Source: Sphingorhabdus sp. (GTDB taxonomy: Bacteria; Pseudomonadota; Alphaproteobacteria; Sphingomonadales; Sphingomonadaceae). Taken from it: 64,000 nt of DNA. The DNA is taken from positions 310,001-374,000 of the forward strand of contig JANQNO010000008.1 of the NCBI GenBank assembly GCA_028279555.1. The letters run 5' to 3'. This document shows positions 26,822 to 34,572 of this stretch, piece by piece (positions within the stretch are counted from its first letter, which is position 1; each line of letters opens with the position of its first letter). The position numbers and the translations under genes were made by a program. The notes beneath the pieces were generated by a model. That model was not told where the DNA came from and made no database searches. It saw only the letters and a list, made by a program, of their open reading frames with translations.

Positions 26822-27605
26822 GGCCCGGCGCATCGTCAGGCTAACGCATATACTGATCGCGCTGCTCGCAGCATTGCTGCTCGGTAGCTGCACGGCCGAG
26901 CCAAAGCCGGACGAGCTTAAGACCAGAGTGGTGCTGATCGGTACGATTCATCAAGGCCATGTTTCCAGCACGCGTTTCAGTCTCGCCAGGCTGGAAAGCG
27001 CCATTCGCGAAATCGACCCCGACCAGATATTCACCGAAATTCCGCCTGACCGGCTTGATGCAGCGATTGACGGCTTTCAGCAAACAGGCAAGGTGTCCGA
27101 ACCGCGCGTGGTGATTTTCCCTGAATATCGCGATATGCTCTTCCCGCTCTCCAAAGCCATGGATTTTGAAATCATACCGGTGGCGGCCTGGACTCAAAAA
27201 ATCGCCGACGATCGCCGCGCAGCGCTCGCCCGAATCCGCTCGGATCCGTCTCGCGCAAAGCAATGGTCAGAGTATCAGGCGGCGCAGCAAGAGTTCGTTC
27301 GCGCTGTCAGGGGCCGCCGCGATGATCCGCGCTTCATTCATTCGGACCGCTATGATGCTCTCGTCGAGGCGCAGCAAACACCCTATCAGAAATATTTCGA
27401 CGATGATCTGGGTGCCGGCGGCTGGGCCCGGATCAATGCCGCGCATTATGCGCTGATCGATGATGCGCTGGACCGGATTTCTGGTGAGGGCAAAAGCGTC
27501 GTCATTCTATTTGGTGCCTGGCACAAATATATGCTGCTGCGCGAACTTGAAAAACGCAGCGATATCGAGCTTGCCGATCCCGCTTCATATTTCCCGAAGG
27601 ACTAA
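26790..27605 (+). CDS. Lipoprotein of the TraB/ChaN/EreA-like superfamily (DUF5694-type)
   Basis: A 271-residue protein with a lipoprotein signal (HILIALLAALLLGSC, Cys near 34) after a basic stretch. The mature domain has 'VVLIGTIHQGH', 'IFTEIPPDRLDAA', and near the end 'SVVILFGAWHKYMLLREL'. A G-T-x-H motif early and G-x-x-H late resemble the TIKI/TraB/erythromycin-esterase superfamily of metallohydrolases. It overlaps msrB by 32 bases; no other in-frame start would keep the signal. Function unknown. Confidence 0.7.
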   Translation: MASRCASSRAEARRIVRLTHILIALLAALLLGSCTAEPKPDELKTRVVLIGTIHQGHVSSTRFSLARLESAIREIDPDQIFTEIPPDRLDAAIDGFQQTGKVSEPRVVIFPEYRDMLFPLSKAMDFEIIPVAAWTQKIADDRRAALARIRSDPSRAKQWSEYQAAQQEFVRAVRGRRDDPRFIHSDRYDALVEAQQTPYQKYFDDDLGAGGWARINAAHYALIDDALDRISGEGKSVVILFGAWHKYMLLRELEKRSDIELADPASYFPKD

Positions 27606-27612
27606 AAGGCGG

Positions 27613-27984
27613 TTACTCAGGCGGCGCGCATTGCTGCCACAGCTCTACCTTGATGCCATCGGGATCGAGCACCCAGGCAAATTTACCATAGCCCTCATCG
27701 GCTTCGCCCAGAATCTCGACGCCTTTCTCTTTGAGCCCGGCGACAAACCCGTCCAGATCATCCACCCGCAGATTGATCATGAATTTTGCCGTACCCGGTT
27801 TCATATAGTCGTCGCCCGAAAACATGCTGATCAGGCTATAGGGCTTCTCTCCGGGTTCATCATCCCAAAGAAATTGCGGGCCATAGGGACCGTCCACGCC
27901 AAGCACCTCGCGATACCATTTGCGCGATGCCTCGGTGTCTTTGGAAACGAAGAATATGCCGCCCAGGCCGGTAACTTTCGCCAT
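27613..27984 (-). CDS. VOC (glyoxalase/bleomycin-resistance) family protein
   Basis: A 123-residue single VOC module pair: 'GGIFFVSKDTEASRKWYREVLGV', 'KFMINLRVDDLDGFVAGLKEKGVEI', ending 'AWVLDPDGIKVELWQQC' with the usual metal-ligand Glu. The substrate is unknown. Its ATG overlaps the stop of the ankyrin gene by one base. Confidence 0.85.
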   Translation of the reverse strand: MAKVTGLGGIFFVSKDTEASRKWYREVLGVDGPYGPQFLWDDEPGEKPYSLISMFSGDDYMKPGTAKFMINLRVDDLDGFVAGLKEKGVEILGEADEGYGKFAWVLDPDGIKVELWQQCAPPE

Positions 27985-28628
27985 CAGATCGCATCTCCTA
28001 TGCCGGAAAAATCTAGTTCGCCCTCTTCGCCCGAGCTTTCCCCGGATTTGGCCTTCTTTTCATCATTGGTTTCGATAAGCGACAAAAGCGGACGTTTTCG
28101 GGGGTCGCGTTCGGCATAGTCGCGCGCCGAATAGCCGGAATAGTCCGCTATATCCGCGTCTCCGCCTTTCGCGAGAAGTATTTTTGTAATCCGGGAGTTA
28201 TTGAGCTGAACCGCGCGGATAAGGGCCGTTTCACCGCTGCGGTTGCGCGCATTGATATCAGCCTTGTATTTGATCAGCTGCTCAACCCCCTCGACGAAAT
28301 TTCGCCGCGTGGCAAGCATAAGCGGCGTCTCGCCCTTCTTGTCCTCGATGTTGGGATTGGCACCCTTTTGCAAAAGGAAAGTGGTCCATTCCAAATCCTT
28401 GTCGGCAATGAGAAGATGGAGCGCCGTCTCGCCCGACGTGACGTCGCGCGTGTTGATGATGACCGCACCAGAACCCGGCTCTTCAACGAACTCCGTCACC
28501 TTGGTACCATCACGCTTCTTTATGGCTTCAAGAAAGTTATAGCTTCTGGAAAACTGCGCCTGAACGGGCAACGCAAGCAGCGCCGCAGCCAGCACACCAA
28601 CAAAAAGAGCTGAGAGTTTCTTGCTCAT
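27984..28628 (-). CDS. Exported ankyrin-repeat protein
   Basis: A 214-residue protein with a Sec signal (KKLSALFVGVLAAALLALPVQAQ). At least four ankyrin repeats follow: 'SGETALHLLIADKDLEWTTFLLQKGANPN', 'KGETPLMLATRRNFVEGVEQLIKYKADIN', 'SGETALIRAVQLNNSRITKILLAKGGDAD', 'SGYSARDYA'. The C-terminal tail is acidic. Such proteins mediate protein contacts in the periplasm. The ATG at 28628 starts the signal peptide; earlier in-frame codons do not. Confidence 0.85.
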   Translation of the reverse strand: MSKKLSALFVGVLAAALLALPVQAQFSRSYNFLEAIKKRDGTKVTEFVEEPGSGAVIINTRDVTSGETALHLLIADKDLEWTTFLLQKGANPNIEDKKGETPLMLATRRNFVEGVEQLIKYKADINARNRSGETALIRAVQLNNSRITKILLAKGGDADIADYSGYSARDYAERDPRKRPLLSLIETNDEKKAKSGESSGEEGELDFSGIGDAI

Positions 28629-28704
28629 ATTAAACCAATCCGGTTGCACGAGAGGCAACCGTCCCTGAATCATCTTGAACTTGATTCTGCTTTCCTAGCA
28701 GAGC

Positions 28705-29337
28705 ATGGCTGCAACTGCCATGAACAAACGACTTGCGACCCTTTTGCCGCTCGCGCTGCTTTGCGCCTGCAGCGGCCTTCCTTCCCAGCCGCCGCTGAAC
28801 GAAGGACCGATTTATGGTGCCCGGATCGGCGGCGAATACACACTCACCGATCAGGACGGAAAGAAGCGATCGAATACAGAATTCGCCGGGAAATGGCGGA
28901 TGGTCTATTTCGGCTATACCAGCTGCCCGGACATCTGCACGCCCGACATGCAAAATCTGATGTCCGGCCTGAAGATGTTTGCCGCGCAAGAACCAAAGCT
29001 CGCCGCGAAAATTCAGCCTGTTTTCATTACCGTCGATCCCAAGCGCGACACGCCCGAAACGCTCAAACAATTTGTCCGCGCATTCCACCCCGATCTGGTG
29101 GGGCTTACCGGAAGCGAAGAGGAAATTGCCCGGGTCGCCGAAAAATTTGCGGTCGCCTATAATATCGAGGAAGGCGGAAGCGAGGACAGCTATCTGGTGA
29201 GCCACAGCCAAACGCCCTATTTGATGGATCCCGATGGGAAGCCGATCACATTGCTTCCCGCCGATGCGCCGGGCAGCGGGGTCAATGAAGGCCGGCCCGA
29301 GGCAGTCGCGAACGAACTCGCCAAATGGGTGCGGTGA
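28705..29337 (+). CDS. SCO1/SenC family copper-binding lipoprotein
   Basis: A 210-residue protein with a signal and likely lipobox (PLALLCAC). The thioredoxin-like domain carries 'YTSCPDICTPDMQ' (C-x3-C copper site) and a His in 'YLVSHSQTPYLMDPDG', the third ligand. SCO proteins deliver copper to cytochrome c oxidase or act as thiol reductases. No oxidase genes are adjacent. An internal ATG 15 bases in (MNKRLATLL) may be the true start. Confidence 0.88.
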   Translation: MAATAMNKRLATLLPLALLCACSGLPSQPPLNEGPIYGARIGGEYTLTDQDGKKRSNTEFAGKWRMVYFGYTSCPDICTPDMQNLMSGLKMFAAQEPKLAAKIQPVFITVDPKRDTPETLKQFVRAFHPDLVGLTGSEEEIARVAEKFAVAYNIEEGGSEDSYLVSHSQTPYLMDPDGKPITLLPADAPGSGVNEGRPEAVANELAKWVR

Positions 29338-29771
29338 ACGAAAACCCGCCATTTTGGGAAGCGCCGCTGGAAAGCCTCGATCGCGGGCAATGGGAGGCAT
29401 TGTGCGATGGTTGCGGCAAATGCTGTCTGGGCAAGGTAGAGGATGACGACACCGGCCGGGTCTATCCCACAAATGTTGCCTGCCGCCTGCTCGATATCGA
29501 AACAGCCCGATGCACGGATTACCGACGCCGGCGTTTCTATGTGCCCGACTGTTTGCGGCTCACTCCGGCCAAGGTCGGCGAGTATAGCTGGCTCCCCGAA
29601 AGCTGCGCCTATGTGCTCAGGAGCAAGGGAAAGCCCCTGCCCGATTGGCACTATCTGGTTTCCGGCAACCGCGAGACCATTCATGAGGCTGGCATGTCGG
29701 TCAAAGGCAAGGTAATCAGCGAAGTCGATGCTGGAGAGCTTGAAGACCATATTGTCGAACAGCCGATCTGA
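29325..29771 (+). CDS. YcgN family cysteine-cluster protein (UPF0260)
   Basis: A 148-residue protein with the conserved 'WEALCDGCGKCCLGK' cluster, 'CRLLDIETARCTDYRRRRFYVPDCLRLT' and 'LPESCAYVLRSKGKPLPDWHYLVSGN'. It is thought to bind a metal or Fe-S centre; function unknown. It overlaps the SCO gene by 13 bases; a GTG 9 bases in is an alternative start. Confidence 0.87.
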   Translation: MGAVNENPPFWEAPLESLDRGQWEALCDGCGKCCLGKVEDDDTGRVYPTNVACRLLDIETARCTDYRRRRFYVPDCLRLTPAKVGEYSWLPESCAYVLRSKGKPLPDWHYLVSGNRETIHEAGMSVKGKVISEVDAGELEDHIVEQPI

Positions 29772-30462
29772 TCCTGCGGTAGAGATCGAGGGGCAGCATA
29801 TCCCTGTCCGCATCAAGCGCCATGACCGCTCACGCCGCATTTCACTGCGCGTCGATGCGGTGAAGCGCGAAATTCGCGTCACCATGCCGCCCTGGGCACC
29901 AACAGCCGAAGCGATGGCATTCGCCAATCAAAAGCGCGAGTGGATCGCGGCAAAGCTGGAAACAGCGCCCGAGGCTTCGCCGCTGCTGCCTGGACATGAG
30001 GTGGCCGTCGAAGGAAACAACTACAGGATCGATTGGTTGGAGGGAGGGCCGCGGGCCGTGCGCCTGCAGGATGGGAGGCTGCTGGTTGGCGGGCCGGAAG
30101 ACATGGTACCGAGCCGTATCGAGCGCTGGCTCAAGTCAGAAGCGCGCCGCATTTATGAGCTGGACATCGCGCACTACTGCAAGCTGGCGGGAGAACAGGC
30201 ACCGCGCCTGCAACTGCGCGACCCACGCAGCCGCTGGGGTAGCTGCTCAAGCCGGGGCACCATCGCGCTCAGCTGGCGGTTGATTATGGCTCCCGCTTTC
30301 GTGCGGCGCTCGGTGATCGCGCATGAAGTCGCGCATATGCGGTATATGGATCACAGCGCAGAGTTTTACGCCTGGATGGACGAGCTGTATGAGGGTGACC
30401 GCAAAGCCGCCGACCGCTGGCTAAAAATGCACGGTACTGGCTTGCAGCGCGTCGGGCGCTAA
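29728..30462 (+). CDS. YgjP/WLM-type zinc metallopeptidase (M48-like, DUF45)
   Basis: A 244-residue protein with 'RDPRSRWGSCSSRGTIALSWRLIMAP', characteristic of the YgjP family, and the zinc motif HEVAH at ~198-202 with a further His in 'MDHSAEFY'. It is predicted to be cytosolic. It overlaps YcgN by 44 bases; a TTG at 29752 would reduce this. Substrate unknown. Confidence 0.85.
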   Translation: MLESLKTILSNSRSDPAVEIEGQHIPVRIKRHDRSRRISLRVDAVKREIRVTMPPWAPTAEAMAFANQKREWIAAKLETAPEASPLLPGHEVAVEGNNYRIDWLEGGPRAVRLQDGRLLVGGPEDMVPSRIERWLKSEARRIYELDIAHYCKLAGEQAPRLQLRDPRSRWGSCSSRGTIALSWRLIMAPAFVRRSVIAHEVAHMRYMDHSAEFYAWMDELYEGDRKAADRWLKMHGTGLQRVGR

Positions 30463-30466
30463 ATTC

Positions 30467-30835
30467 TCACCCCATCACAAAGGCGTTGAGTTTGTTGCCG
30501 TCGGGATCACGGAAGTAGCCCGCAAAAAAGCCTTCGCCACGCGGACCGGGGGCGCCCTCATCGCTGCCACCATTGGCAAGGGCTATGTCGTAGAGTCTCT
30601 GGACTTGTTCTTTGTCTTTTGCCTCCAGCGCTACCATAACGCCATTTCCAACCGATGCAGAATTGCCATCGAAAGGCTTGGTCAAGGCAACACCTGGCGC
30701 ACCGCCCTGATTGCCCCATGCAATAAAGGTTTCAAATTCCATCATCCGTCCGACGCCTAGCTCAGCCGCAAGTGCGTCGTAGAATTTTGCACCGCGATCC
30801 AAGTTGCTGGTTCCCAAAGTCACATAGCCAATCAT
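30467..30835 (-). CDS. VOC family protein
   Basis: A 122-residue protein: 'MIGYVTLGTSNLDRGAKFYDALAAELG', 'GNQGGAPGVALTKPFDG' and 'GFFAGYFRDPDGNKLNAFVMG' are typical of the small PhnB/glyoxalase-like VOC group. ATG at 30835 is preceded by GGAG; earlier in-frame codons are not VOC-like. Substrate unknown. Confidence 0.85.
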   Translation of the reverse strand: MIGYVTLGTSNLDRGAKFYDALAAELGVGRMMEFETFIAWGNQGGAPGVALTKPFDGNSASVGNGVMVALEAKDKEQVQRLYDIALANGGSDEGAPGPRGEGFFAGYFRDPDGNKLNAFVMG

Positions 30836-30950
30836 GTCCTGAATCTCCTTCAATTGAGATAGAACATTACGTGAACAAATGTCTCGCGTCAATGTATGGA
30901 AAAGGCCACCAACTTTGCGATCTTTCTACTGTTATCCGAGCGGCGAGGGG

Positions 30951-31682
30951 TCAGCGTTCGATTTCGCTACCCAGAGAGCCATATTTCTTTTCGAAAGCCT
31001 TCACATCGCCTTTCGAGAGCAGCTTGGCCTGGTCGATCCAGTTGTCGCGGGTAATCCGCCCGGCAAATGCGCCCAGCTTGCTGTCGATCTCCCGAATGTC
31101 CGCAGCGCTCCAGCCGGCGACCTGACCAAAGCTGGTGACACCAAGCGATCCCAGCAGCTTGTTGAGCTTTGGTCCGACCCCCTTCAGCAATTCCAGATTG
31201 TCTGGAATTTTGGGTGCGGCTGCTTTTTTGGGCGCAGCTTTTTTCGCCGCCGGCTTTTTGGCCGGTGCTTTTTTGACCGGCGTTTTCTTCGTTGCAGCTT
31301 TTCTGGCCGGCGTTTTTTTCGCGGTTGCCGCCTTTGCCTTTGGCTTGGCCGCAGTCTTTTTGGCCGAAGCCTTCTTCGCCTTGGGTTTGGCGGCTTTTTT
31401 GGCCGGCGCTTTTTTCGCAGTAGCAGCTTTGGCTTTGGGCTTAGCTGCGGCCTTCTTTTTCGGCGCTACCTTCGGTTTTTCTGGCTCGATCTTGCTGACA
31501 TCCATCAAGGGTGCAGCAGCGGCAGGATCCGGCGCGGCTATTCTTTCCGAACCGCGCCTTGGATCATAGACCGTCTCATCATCTTCAACGGTATCGCCCG
31601 CCCAGACCCACCAGGCCGTGGCCACGCCGATCAAAAGCGCGATCAGGAACAGCCACCAATTTTCTGCAATCAGCGCGAACAT
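30951..31682 (-). CDS. Membrane-anchored histone-H1-like protein with C-terminal helix-hairpin-helix
   Basis: A 243-residue protein in three parts. Residues 4-28 are one transmembrane helix (IAENWWLFLIALLIGVATAWWVWA). Residues ~70-160 are almost purely Lys/Ala/Pro, in repeated KKAPAKKAA/KPKAKAATA units as in histone H1 or AlgP. The C-terminal 80 residues carry 'DNLELLKGVGPKLNKLLGSLGVTSFGQVAGWSAADI', a helix-hairpin-helix of the kind found at the ends of NADH dehydrogenase E-like and ribosomal-protein fusions. This suggests DNA or nucleoid tethering to the membrane, as inference. Confidence 0.75.
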   Translation of the reverse strand: MFALIAENWWLFLIALLIGVATAWWVWAGDTVEDDETVYDPRRGSERIAAPDPAAAAPLMDVSKIEPEKPKVAPKKKAAAKPKAKAATAKKAPAKKAAKPKAKKASAKKTAAKPKAKAATAKKTPARKAATKKTPVKKAPAKKPAAKKAAPKKAAAPKIPDNLELLKGVGPKLNKLLGSLGVTSFGQVAGWSAADIREIDSKLGAFAGRITRDNWIDQAKLLSKGDVKAFEKKYGSLGSEIER

Positions 31683-31703
31683 AAAATTCTCCCCGTTATA
31701 TCC

Positions 31704-31805
31704 TTATGCGGCGCTGCCGCTGTCTTTCCAGATCAGATAGCCAAGCAGCAGACCGAGGCCGAAAAACAGCATCAGCAAAAACCAGCTTTCCATTAGCAGT
31801 GCCAT
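31704..31805 (-). CDS. 33-residue single-span membrane peptide
   Basis: Found by reading the gap: ATG at 31805, 33 codons, TAA at 31704-31706. The product (MALLMESWFLLMLFFGLGLL, then LGYLIWKDSGSAA) is almost entirely one transmembrane helix. It begins just after the OmpA-like stop and ends 21 bases before the histone-like gene starts, so it fits a three-gene operon. It is too short for statistical support. Confidence 0.5.
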   Translation of the reverse strand: MALLMESWFLLMLFFGLGLLLGYLIWKDSGSAA

Positions 31806-31806
31806 C

Positions 31807-32562
31807 CTATTTGTCTCCTTCCCTGGTTTCCGCGCCCGACGCAGAAACCACAAATACCGTCCGCCGGTTCTTGGCATTGGCTACGCCGGTCATTGCATTT
31901 TCAAGCGGCTGCGAAGAGCCATACCCTTTTGCCGTCAGCCTTTCAGCCGGGATGCCATCCTCGATGAGCGCATTCTTGACCCGGTCTGCGCGCTCCTGCG
32001 AAAGCGCCTCGTTGCTCGCCGGGTCTCCGGTCAGGTCGGTATGGCCCTGTATTTCGACATTGGTGCCCGTGCAGGGTGCCAGCGCTTTGCCAAGCTCGTC
32101 GATGATCGCATGGCTGCTGGGGGCGAGATAGGCGCTGCCCGACCGGAAACTGATCGTCTTTCCCTGCATCAGCGTATCGATATCGCCCTGGCATTCGGCA
32201 ACGGCCTGCGCTGTGGCGGGGGCTTCTGCTCCGCTGCCGTCACCGCTGCCTGTTGCCGCGCCGTGCGCTTGCTCGTCGCCCGCCCATTTGACGCGGCCGG
32301 CACCCGGAACGGCCCTCACCGCGGCCAAAGCTGCCTCTTTCTGGCTTTCATCGCCGGACAATGTGATTGTCCTGCTCAATGCCGGCTGGCGAGCCATCGC
32401 CACGTCAACACCGCCAATATTCTTGTCGGTCAAGGCAGCAGTAGCCCGCTTCTCCAGCCGGTCGACAAAGCCGCTGCCGGTTCCAAGACCGCTATGTGCG
32501 AACCACGCGAGCAGCGAAATCGCGGCTATGCCGATGGCGATTTTCGTCCATTTGCCAAACAT
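31807..32562 (-). CDS. OmpA family protein with N-terminal anchor and BON-like region
   Basis: A 251-residue protein: a transmembrane segment at 6-22 (TKIAIGIAAISLLAWFA), a region with 'RTITLSGDESQKEAALAAVRAVPG' resembling a BON domain, then an OmpA peptidoglycan-binding domain ('TISFRSGSAYL', 'NVEIQGHTDLTGDPASNEALSQERADRVKNALI', 'YGSSQPL', 'NRRTVFVV') with the diaminopimelate-binding Asp and Arg. It probably links the inner membrane to peptidoglycan. GGGAG precedes the ATG at 32562. It heads the operon with the two membrane proteins downstream. Confidence 0.85.
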   Translation of the reverse strand: MFGKWTKIAIGIAAISLLAWFAHSGLGTGSGFVDRLEKRATAALTDKNIGGVDVAMARQPALSRTITLSGDESQKEAALAAVRAVPGAGRVKWAGDEQAHGAATGSGDGSGAEAPATAQAVAECQGDIDTLMQGKTISFRSGSAYLAPSSHAIIDELGKALAPCTGTNVEIQGHTDLTGDPASNEALSQERADRVKNALIEDGIPAERLTAKGYGSSQPLENAMTGVANAKNRRTVFVVSASGAETREGDK

Positions 32563-32822
32563 ACGCTTTGCTCCCTCGATTCCCCTCAGGCGCGATAAAC
32601 TAGCGTTCCGCATCGCAGAGTCCAGACTCGGGCCTGTGAATTGTGTCATGTAGGGACAGGACTCATTGATCGCATGAGCCGTGATGGCCTCGATGCGCGC
32701 GAACTGATGCGCCGACACTGTTCGATTTGGCCATTCCAACAAGATTGCCTGGAAGAACGGGGCACCAAAATTAGCGTTCTGAAAGTGATATGCTAAGGAC
32801 GCGCCGAGACGGAGGGACATCA

Positions 32823-34322
32823 ATGCAACTTACAAGAAGGCAAGCGCTGACAGGCGCTTCATTCGCTGCAGCGACCGCTATGCTGGGCGGCTGCAAAAAA
32901 GTCGACATACCCGGCGACAAGGCCGATCTGGTCAAGCTTGATGGCGTCGCGCAGGCAGGGCTGATCAAGGACGGGCATATGAGCGCCGTCGAAGCGGTCG
33001 AGGCGGCGCTGGAGCGCGCCGAACAGGTCAATGGCAAAATCCATGCATTTACCGACATCCGGCCTGAAATCGCGCTGGACATAGCCAGGAAGCTGCCTTT
33101 CCCGGACCAGGCACTATCCGGACTGCCTTACGCGCTGAAAGACCTGAACGAATATCCTGGCATGAAATTTGAGCGCGGTACGGCGATGTTCAAAGGCACG
33201 ATGGGCGAGAAGAAAACGCCCTATACGCAGAAGATCGACGAAAGCGGCGTAATCATCATCGGCAAGACAGCGACCCCCGAATTCGGGCTGCTGGCAACGA
33301 CCGAGCCGCTGGCCTTGGAAGCCTGCCGTAACCCCTGGAATACCGGCCATAGCGCGGGCGGCTCCAGCGGCGGCGCTGCAGCAGCCGTCGCGGCGCGCGT
33401 CATTCCCCTGGCGCAGGCGAGCGATGGCGGCGGCTCGATCCGGAACCCGGCCTCGCAATGCGGGTTGGTGGGATTGAAACCTTCGCGCGGGCGCTTCCCG
33501 GACCAGGGCAATCCAGCGCGGGGTATAGAGATCAGCATCAAACATTGCGTCAGCCTTTCCGTGCGCGACACGGCAGTGATGCTGGCGGCGACCGAACGCG
33601 CCCAAGGCGGCGCACTCGCACCTGTCGGCCTGGTCAACCCCGGAAACAGTGAAAGCAAGCGCATTGCCGTGACAACCCGTGATCTGATGGGGCAGATGCC
33701 GCATGCAGATGTCGCCAAAGCGGTCGATGAAGCCGCCAAACAGCTGGAAGAATTGGGACACAAGATCGAGGTTGTCGAAACGGGCCCCGGCCTGCCGCAA
33801 AGCTTTTACGACGATTTCATTGTCCTTTGGGGCCAGTCGGTCGTGCCGATCACCGAAGCAGCGAAAAAAATGACCGATAAACCCCTGCGCGAATCCGGGC
33901 TGCTGGAAGGCTGGACGCTCGATCTTGCTGACCGGTTCAATGCCTTCCCGGCGGATCAGGTCGGTCCGACGATGGAGCGGCTGAAGGCAGGGGGCGAGCA
34001 GGTAAATACATGGCTGTCGGGCTATGATGCCTGGCTGACGCCATCGGCATCCATGCCGGCACCGGAGATTGGCTGGACGCGGGGCGATTTGCCTTTCGAA
34101 CAGAATCTGGAGCGTTCCGCCAATATTGTCGGGCATCACTCGCTGCACAATGTCGCGGGCACGCCCGGCATCAGCCTGCCCTGGGGCCGCAGCGGCGGCC
34201 TGCCCATCGGCATACAGCTTAGCGGCCGGATCGGCAGCGAACGCAGCCTGCTGGAGCTAGCCTATCAGATCGAGGAAGCCAAACCCTGGATCGACGACCT
34301 CCCGCCTCTGGTCGCGAGTTAG
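32823..34322 (+). CDS. Exported amidase signature family enzyme
   Basis: A 499-residue amidase. The start has a Tat-type 'LTRRQALTGASFAAATAMLGGC' with a lipobox, so it is probably a periplasmic lipoprotein. The Ser-cisSer-Lys triad is visible: Lys in 'LPYALKDLNEYPG', Ser in 'HSAGGSSGGAAAAVAARVIPLAQASDGGGSIRNPAS'. The function is hydrolysis of an unspecified amide. ATG at 32823 follows GGAGGG; upstream in-frame codons are discounted. Confidence 0.9.
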   Translation: MQLTRRQALTGASFAAATAMLGGCKKVDIPGDKADLVKLDGVAQAGLIKDGHMSAVEAVEAALERAEQVNGKIHAFTDIRPEIALDIARKLPFPDQALSGLPYALKDLNEYPGMKFERGTAMFKGTMGEKKTPYTQKIDESGVIIIGKTATPEFGLLATTEPLALEACRNPWNTGHSAGGSSGGAAAAVAARVIPLAQASDGGGSIRNPASQCGLVGLKPSRGRFPDQGNPARGIEISIKHCVSLSVRDTAVMLAATERAQGGALAPVGLVNPGNSESKRIAVTTRDLMGQMPHADVAKAVDEAAKQLEELGHKIEVVETGPGLPQSFYDDFIVLWGQSVVPITEAAKKMTDKPLRESGLLEGWTLDLADRFNAFPADQVGPTMERLKAGGEQVNTWLSGYDAWLTPSASMPAPEIGWTRGDLPFEQNLERSANIVGHHSLHNVAGTPGISLPWGRSGGLPIGIQLSGRIGSERSLLELAYQIEEAKPWIDDLPPLVAS

Positions 34323-34383
34323 GCACATACCCTTTGACCAGGCGAGATGTGGTATGTGGCCCAAAAGCATGATTCATTTGCGT

Positions 34384-34554
34384 TGAGTCGTCACACTTGC
34401 CCTTCGGCTGGCTGCTTGCAGCAGCCGCTCAGGATAAACTGCATCGTCGCCCCAGCGGAGGCTGGGGCCTATCCCGCATGTCTGTCTCGCGCGGCATAGC
34501 CAGTTCAAACCGGCAGACGGGATAGACACTCGCCTGCGCGAGTGTGACGACTCA
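34384..34554. repeat. 171-bp intergenic element with 14-bp terminal inverted repeats
   Basis: TGAGTCGTCACACT (34384-34397) is the exact inverse complement of AGTGTGACGACTCA (34541-34554). Between them lie one hairpin-cored member of the dispersed repeat family (34399-34434), a CCCCAGC/GCTGGGG hairpin (~34452-34468) and an ACTCG/CGAGT hairpin. Bases 34390-34445 recur exactly, inverted, at 40738-40793. It fills the gap between the amidase and vWA genes; no ORF of note is inside. Confidence 0.7.
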
Positions 34555-34572
34555 GCTTGAGTGGATCAGGCC

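Noticed and set aside
31135-31569. A 144-codon plus-strand frame rich in Ala/Phe opposite the histone-like gene
   Set aside because: It is the complement of the Lys/Ala/Pro repeats and has no ribosome site.
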